Assembly (NCBI GenBank): GCA_009778535.1
Contig: WRJP01000017.1
Location: 1 to 18,206 of the forward strand
Length of the DNA: 18,206 nt
Reading direction: 5' to 3'
Source: Propionibacteriaceae bacterium
Lineage (GTDB): Bacteria > Actinomycetota > Actinomycetes > Propionibacteriales > Propionibacteriaceae
Both the position numbers and the translations under genes were made by a program. Shown here in pieces: positions 13,950 to 18,206 of this stretch; position 1 is the first letter of the stretch, and every line of letters starts with the position of its first letter. Below the pieces are notes generated by a model. It had not been told where the DNA came from, searched no databases, and saw nothing but the letters and a program-made list of their open reading frames with translations.

Positions 13950-15632
13950 TCATGCGACCTTCTCTTTTTTAGCTTTGCGACGCTGAATTGCTTTTATTGC
14001 CGCCTCGTAGGCAATCCGCACACACACATTGATCCCTAGAATCAAAAGACTCATCGCCGCTGCTTGACCAAAATTGCCGGCTTCTTCCATATGAGTGATG
14101 GCAATGGCTGCGATTTTGAATTTTGCGCTGTAGAGGAAAACGACAGCCGAAACTGTGATCATCGCATTCACGAAAAAGTACATGAAGATTTCGAGAATGG
14201 CAGGCAGCGACAGCGGCACGCTGACACGAAGAAAGGTTTTCCAACGTGGAACATTCATGGAGTCGGATACGCTTTCGAACTCTTTGTCCAGCTTCTTCAG
14301 GCTGCCAGTTGCGGTCAGGAACGGCACCGAGAAATAGTGCAGAACATTGGCAACTACGAGTATGGCGACAGTTCCGTAAATAAAGTTCAGCGGGTTGGCG
14401 CTGGAGTTGAAGAAGAAAATGAACGAGATACCGATCACCATCCCCGGTAGCGCCAAAGGCAACACTGACAGCAGCTTGCCGTACTTTGTAAGTGCGCCAC
14501 CTCGGGAGGTTTTTTCCAGCAGATAGGCGTAAACGAACACGAATATTGTGCCAAAAACCGCAGTGAGCACTGCCATGAATACCGAGTTTACGAAGCTTCC
14601 CATTCCACCCGCTGAAGCGTTAAAAACAAAGTTTTTCAGCGTGAACGACAAGTTGTAGGGATAGTTTTCACTGAACCCGCCGACAAATAACATGACTACC
14701 AATGCCAAAAGAAATACGGAAACCATCGAACAGACGAGAAAGAAGAATGCATCTCGGGGATGGCTTTGCTTGGTGACATAGCTGGTCGCCTTGGCATTTA
14801 GCGTCGAAGCATTTTGACTGTTCACCAACCGATCTACCGTGAATGAGGCGACGGCCGGAATGAGTAGCAGGGTGCCTACGACAGCACCCATGTTGAAGTT
14901 GAATTGCCCAGCCACCTGTTTATAGATATCGGTTGCCAGCACGTTGAAACTGCCGCCGATTACCTTCGGTGCCCCAAAGTCTGTAAATGCGAGCGTGAAG
15001 CAAACGAAGACCGCATTGATTACCGTGAATTTCAGCTCGGGTAATGTGATACGTAATAGTTTCTTCAGTCCCGAGACTCCCATGGAGTCAGCAGCTTCAT
15101 AGAGCCTTCCGTCAGAAAATTCCAACGCTATGTAGAACATCAGAAATGCTTGCGGGAAGGTGAAAATGATTTCCGAGAGGATAATCCCCACTCGTCCATA
15201 CAGTTCGAAGGGAAAGAATCCGGCACGAGTCACGACTCCTTGTTTGCCAAACAAATACACTAACCCCAACGCGTGAACTACTGTGGGGATGAAGATCGGG
15301 ATCAGTGCGGCGTATTTGAAAAAGGTTTTTCCCCAGATGCGAGTTCGTAACAGAGCGTACGCATATAGAAAACCTAGGGTTACGCTGAAAACCGTTGCCC
15401 AAGCTGCTATGTCTATGGTGTTCAGCACAGACGCGCTTAGGGTTGGGGTGTTGAAATACGTCAAATAGTTCGCAAACCCAACAAACTCACCAGTCTTGCC
15501 CATGAATGCTTTCGAAAATAACGAAAACATTGGGAGTATCAGCACTGTCGTGAAGACAACTACACAAATGAACAACACCAAAAGTTGCGGTAGGCGAGCT
15601 GTTGTCATCCAACCCCTGCGACTATTTGTCAT
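13950..15632 (-). CDS. phnU2: Fused double permease of AEP ABC transporter (PhnU2 type)
   Basis: This 560-aa inner-membrane protein contains two six-helix permease halves in one chain, like AfuB/ThiP-type transporters and the PhnU2 (TIGR03262) family of putative AEP importers. Each half carries an EAA loop that contacts the ATPase: residues about 179-200 (EAADSMGVSGLKKLLRITLP) and 453-474 (ESVSDSMNVPRWKTFLRVSVP). The halves are joined by a hydrophilic linker near 280-295, and the C-terminus is basic (RRKAKKEK). ATG 15632 is 3 bp from the ATPase stop but lacks an SD; the in-frame ATG 15608 has AGGGG 4 nt upstream and may be the real start. One protein supplies both permease subunits. Substrate assignment rests on the adjoining phnX/phnW. 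Confidence 0.9.
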   Translation of the reverse strand: MTNSRRGWMTTARLPQLLVLFICVVVFTTVLILPMFSLFSKAFMGKTGEFVGFANYLTYFNTPTLSASVLNTIDIAAWATVFSVTLGFLYAYALLRTRIWGKTFFKYAALIPIFIPTVVHALGLVYLFGKQGVVTRAGFFPFELYGRVGIILSEIIFTFPQAFLMFYIALEFSDGRLYEAADSMGVSGLKKLLRITLPELKFTVINAVFVCFTLAFTDFGAPKVIGGSFNVLATDIYKQVAGQFNFNMGAVVGTLLLIPAVASFTVDRLVNSQNASTLNAKATSYVTKQSHPRDAFFFLVCSMVSVFLLALVVMLFVGGFSENYPYNLSFTLKNFVFNASAGGMGSFVNSVFMAVLTAVFGTIFVFVYAYLLEKTSRGGALTKYGKLLSVLPLALPGMVIGISFIFFFNSSANPLNFIYGTVAILVVANVLHYFSVPFLTATGSLKKLDKEFESVSDSMNVPRWKTFLRVSVPLSLPAILEIFMYFFVNAMITVSAVVFLYSAKFKIAAIAITHMEEAGNFGQAAAMSLLILGINVCVRIAYEAAIKAIQRRKAKKEKVA

Positions 15633-15635
15633 CTA

Positions 15636-16637
15636 CTACGCTGCTGTTGTCTCGTATGTGATTTGGTGTTCTTTTGACATCCGTAAGTACAGCGTGCCGT
15701 TTTCTTCCAGGCATAATTGCTTTGCGGTTCCGGTAGGAATGTCCAGGCAGATTTCGGAGGTTTGACCCTCAGATTCGGAAATCGTGCTATAGACCCGGGT
15801 CAGCGGCCCTCTGAATTCCAAGGTTTGAATATTTGCGGCAACCTCGCTAGAACTCGGTTCGTTTGTGATTTCGATGTTCTCGGGACGGATGCCGATGAGT
15901 TCGTTGCTGTTTCGGAAGAAATTCATGGTGCCGATGAAGCTAGCCACAAATGGTGTTGCAGGCTTGTCGTAAATCTCTTTCGGGGTTCCGACCTGTTCGA
16001 TTACCGCATTATTCATGACGACGATCCGATCGGCCATCGTCAAGGCTTCTTCTTGGTCGTGAGTAACCATGACCGTCGTTACCTGCAATCGACGTTGTAT
16101 ATCTCGGATTTCGCTGCGCAGTTTCACGCGCACCTTTGCATCTAGCGCAGATAGCGGCTCGTCGAGCAGTAGAAAAGCTGGGGTGAGTGCAATCGCTCTT
16201 GCCAGGGCGGTGCGTTGTTGCATCCCTCCAGATAGTTGCCTGGGATATTTGTCTCTATGCTCGTACAAGTCAACCAGCTTCAACGACTTGCAGGCCTGCT
16301 GGAAACGTTGAGTTTTTGTGAGACCTTTCTTTTCCCGCAGTCCGAACAGGATATTTCCCATTACCGTCATATTCGGAAATAGCGCATACGACTGGAAAAC
16401 TATCCCGTAACTGCGTTTGGCTGGCGGTAAGTTGGTGACATCTTTTCCGTCGATGAGTACTTGCCCGCTGTCGGGGTTTTCAAGTCCAGCAATAATGCGC
16501 AGCAGAGTAGTTTTGCCGCATCCCGATGGTCCCAGAATGCAAACCAGTTCGCCAGTTCCGATCTCGATGCTGACATTGTTTAGGGCGGGTTGTTTGTCAA
16601 AGTATTTGACGATGTTTCTGACCTCTAAAAAGGACAT
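15636..16637 (-). CDS. phnT2: ATP-binding protein of AEP ABC transporter (PhnT2 type)
   Basis: The 333-aa ATPase energises import. All nucleotide-binding motifs are present: Walker A GPSGCGKTT (36-44), Q-loop Q82 in IVFQSYALFP, signature LSGGMQQR (135-142), Walker B FLLLDEP (155-161), D-loop SALDA, and H-loop H193 in MVTHDQEEA. A shorter C-terminal TOBE-like region (about 240-333, with GIRPENIEI) follows. The protein resembles the PotA/FbpC-like group to which the PhnT2 family (TIGR03265) belongs. ATG 16637 has GAAAGG (16643-16648) with a 5-nt spacer. The gene is separated from the binding-protein gene by 64 bp containing a strong hairpin and is followed at 3 bp by the permease gene. Confidence 0.92.
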   Translation of the reverse strand: MSFLEVRNIVKYFDKQPALNNVSIEIGTGELVCILGPSGCGKTTLLRIIAGLENPDSGQVLIDGKDVTNLPPAKRSYGIVFQSYALFPNMTVMGNILFGLREKKGLTKTQRFQQACKSLKLVDLYEHRDKYPRQLSGGMQQRTALARAIALTPAFLLLDEPLSALDAKVRVKLRSEIRDIQRRLQVTTVMVTHDQEEALTMADRIVVMNNAVIEQVGTPKEIYDKPATPFVASFIGTMNFFRNSNELIGIRPENIEITNEPSSSEVAANIQTLEFRGPLTRVYSTISESEGQTSEICLDIPTGTAKQLCLEENGTLYLRMSKEHQITYETTAA

Positions 16638-16657
16638 AGTAACCTTTCACCCACAAG

Positions 16658-16686
16658 CTAGTGCAAGCCAAGTTGGCCTGCACCAG
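16658..16686 (-). promoter_or_regulatory. Intercistronic mRNA hairpin between phnS2 and phnT2
   Basis: On the minus-strand transcript, positions 16686-16675 pair with 16669-16658 to give a continuous 12-bp stem with a 5-nt loop (AACUU). Ten pairs are Watson-Crick and two are G-U. On the plus-strand RNA the same two positions would be A-C mismatches, so the structure favours the phn message. It begins 15 nt after the phnS2 stop and has no U-run. It is probably a stabilising or processing stem-loop that keeps binding-protein mRNA in excess, rather than a terminator. Confidence 0.65.
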
Positions 16687-16701
16687 TTCACGGTGGGTTC
16701 G

Positions 16702-17766
16702 TTATTTGGCCGCAGACTTTCCGTCAAACGCTCTGGTCCATTCCTCCAAAATCGCTTCGCGGTTTGAGGCAATCCAGGCCAGATCGTTGTCGATGAGTTG
16801 CTCAACTGGGTTGTTTGTGAAACCGTCATACTTTCCGCCTTGGCCATTCGCCAATATGGGGTAGTTTGCTTTGTACAACTCCATTGCGGCATCGGAAATC
16901 GCCCAATCCAAGAACGTTTGAGCTGCCTGGTTGATGGTCGATTTCTTTATCAGTGCGTTGGCTTCCAAATCCCATCCTGAACCTTCGGCAGGGAAGATAA
17001 CCTCTACGGGCGCTCCGTTACGCTTTTGCGAAATACCGGCGTATCCGAAGCTGACACCGATCACCGTCTCGCCAGCCCCGGCCATTTTTGCTGGCTTCGA
17101 GCCGGAATGCACGTATTGATCAATGTTGTGATGCAGTTGAGTCAAATAGTCCCAGCCAGCATTGGTGTCTTTCCCATTGAGTTGAAGCAGCCCGGTGACT
17201 GTCAGGAGTCCGGTGCCCGATGAAGCAGGGTTTGACATGACGATCTTGCCCTGTAGTTCGGGTCGCAACAGATCGTTATAGGATTTGATGTCCGCAGTGC
17301 TCAGGCCAAGTTTTCCAAGCTCGGCAGTGTTGACGGTAAAGGCAGTTTCCCAAACGTCAATGCCCACCCAGGTGGGGACTGCTTTGTCGGATTTGAATTG
17401 CGGCAAAATCGTTTCGACCTTTGCCGGGGCATAGGGTTCAAGCATGTTGTTCTCGTCGAGAACCAGCAGCGAGGATGCTGCGGTTCCCCAGACCAGGTCA
17501 GCTTGCGGGTTGTCTTTCTCAGCCAATAGTTTTGCAGTGATTATTCCGGTGGATTCACGCACAATGTTCACGGTGATGTCGCTATGTTGGGAGTTGAAAA
17601 CCTGAAGATATTCTTCAACTTGCTCATCTTCAAGTGCGGTATAGACGGTGATTTCTCCGCTTTCTCTACTACCAGCGACTGCTGTTGGAGACGCACAGGA
17701 TGCAAGTGAGGCTGCGAACGTTGCTGCCATGGCAATCGCAAGGCAATTCATAACTACTTTTTTCAT
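16702..17766 (-). CDS. phnS2: Lipoprotein substrate-binding protein of AEP ABC transporter (PhnS2 type)
   Basis: The 354-aa extracellular binding protein delivers substrate to the fused permease. It has a lipoprotein signal peptide: MKKVVMN, a hydrophobic core, and lipobox LASC with the lipidated cysteine at residue 24. The mature protein starts with ITVYTALEDEQVEEYLQVF, typical of the iron/phosphonate-type periplasmic-binding-protein-II group (FbpA-like), followed by VRESTGIITAKLLAE, NPQADLVWG and NPASSGTG. Length and context match the PhnS2 family (TIGR03261). ATG 17766 follows a purine-rich stretch (AAGAAAGAAAAGAA); an in-frame TTG at 17790 would only add eight polar residues before the signal. 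It is the first operon gene. Specificity for AEP is inferred from phnX/phnW; related phosphonates are possible. Confidence 0.9.
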   Translation of the reverse strand: MKKVVMNCLAIAMAATFAASLASCASPTAVAGSRESGEITVYTALEDEQVEEYLQVFNSQHSDITVNIVRESTGIITAKLLAEKDNPQADLVWGTAASSLLVLDENNMLEPYAPAKVETILPQFKSDKAVPTWVGIDVWETAFTVNTAELGKLGLSTADIKSYNDLLRPELQGKIVMSNPASSGTGLLTVTGLLQLNGKDTNAGWDYLTQLHHNIDQYVHSGSKPAKMAGAGETVIGVSFGYAGISQKRNGAPVEVIFPAEGSGWDLEANALIKKSTINQAAQTFLDWAISDAAMELYKANYPILANGQGGKYDGFTNNPVEQLIDNDLAWIASNREAILEEWTRAFDGKSAAK

Positions 17767-18206
17767 TTCTTTTCTTTCTTGAAAGGACAAGATTCATTTG
17801 GTGTGCTCACCAGTTTTTCCTCAAACGAGGGAATCTTGTTGGACAATGGAAGTGAGAGTGCGGCTGCGGTAGCGTAAAGCGGTTTCGAGCTGTTGTGATG
17901 TGCAGTGACAAACGAAATAATGTGAAATGACTTGTTTGCCTTCTTCCTTCGGCCGCGACAACTCACAGTTCAAGACTGTCAAGCGCACATGAACCCGTTC
18001 CTACCCGAAGGTAAACGCAAGCAAAACACTATGTTGCATATTCCATTCACGCCAGGTTAGCGGCTCGCCTACTGAAGAAAATGATCCAGCCTGATGTGGT
18101 GTGAATCCGGGTGCTTTTGGTTGTTGCGCTTGTAGAGAACCATCACATTGCTACGGGCCGAGCAGAGCTAACGGGATAACAGCAATTCCGTCTTGTCTAC
18201 GGTAGG
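17767..18206. other. Leader and upstream region of the phn operon; no gene recognised
   Basis: This 440-bp stretch should contain the phn promoter on the minus strand, but I cannot place one with confidence. A TTGACA box occurs at 17977-17982 (minus strand) without a good -10 box 16-18 bp further on. It overlaps an inverted repeat, ACAGT-TCAAG-ACTGT (17965-17979), a possible operator. In the leader, TGGTG-TGCT-CACCA (17799-17812) is a 5-bp hairpin. Short open stretches occur on both strands at 18069-18205, but none has a ribosome-binding site or recognisable similarity. Confidence 0.4.

Noticed and set aside
17819..17830. CCTC-AAAC-GAGG inverted repeat in the phnS2 leader
   Set aside because: A 4-bp stem of this kind is expected by chance in several hundred bases.
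17763..17966. 67-codon minus-strand frame over the phnS2 leader
   Set aside because: It overlaps the phnS2 start and has low-complexity, Lys/Ser-rich sequence with no recognisable feature.
18069..18143. 24-residue minus-strand frame starting at ATG
   Set aside because: No SD sequence or promoter, and no known small-protein family; could be a gene remnant but cannot be supported.
18101..18205. Cysteine-rich 34-residue plus-strand frame starting at GTG
   Set aside because: No ribosome-binding site, and the frame is a chance opening opposite another short frame; no evidence of expression.

Overview
The window looks like chromosomal DNA from a moderate-GC actinobacterium (roughly 50-55% G+C by eye, not counted). 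The lineage call rests on three things: an actinobacterial-type sensor kinase with a PF13796-like membrane domain, a DUF4349 lipoprotein and leaderless-looking starts, and a degenerate copy of the GGTTTCGATAC...CAACCACCGG palindromic repeat that I recall from actinobacterial genomes. I cannot name the genus.

Left part (1-4381, mostly + strand). After a gene-poor start carrying the palindromic repeat come a YgjP/DUF45 zinc metallopeptidase, a 14-helix-type MFS drug exporter, a MerR regulator with a GyrI-like effector domain, and a ClbS/DfsB-family protein. The MerR gene has a textbook MerR promoter: a 19-bp spacer holding a 19-bp dyad, with a predicted start at the A of its ATG. The last three genes read as a small xenobiotic-resistance islet. 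The gap between MerR and ClbS is packed with palindromic repeat units, and another copy lies inside the two-component operon.

Middle part (4387-11979). On the minus strand are a LarA-like nickel racemase and a NarL-type histidine kinase/response regulator pair. On the plus strand are an excisionase-like HTH antitoxin overlapping a PIN-domain toxin with an unusual C-terminal four-cysteine (zinc-ribbon-like) tail, a DUF4349 membrane lipoprotein, an alpha/beta hydrolase, and an unknown small lipoprotein downstream of a perfect 15-bp palindrome.

Right part (12007-17766, minus strand). This is a complete 2-aminoethylphosphonate (AEP, ciliatine) uptake and breakdown operon in transcription order: lipoprotein binding protein (PhnS2 type), ATPase (PhnT2 type), a fused double permease (PhnU2 type), phosphonoacetaldehyde hydrolase phnX, and AEP:pyruvate transaminase phnW. 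AEP is imported, PhnW makes phosphonoacetaldehyde and alanine, and PhnX cleaves the C-P bond to acetaldehyde and phosphate. A strong RNA hairpin, with G-U pairs only on the mRNA sense, separates the binding-protein gene from the ATPase gene. No dedicated regulator is visible. The last 440 bases before the operon contain no recognisable gene.

No tRNA, rRNA, CRISPR array, intact insertion sequence or replication origin was seen.
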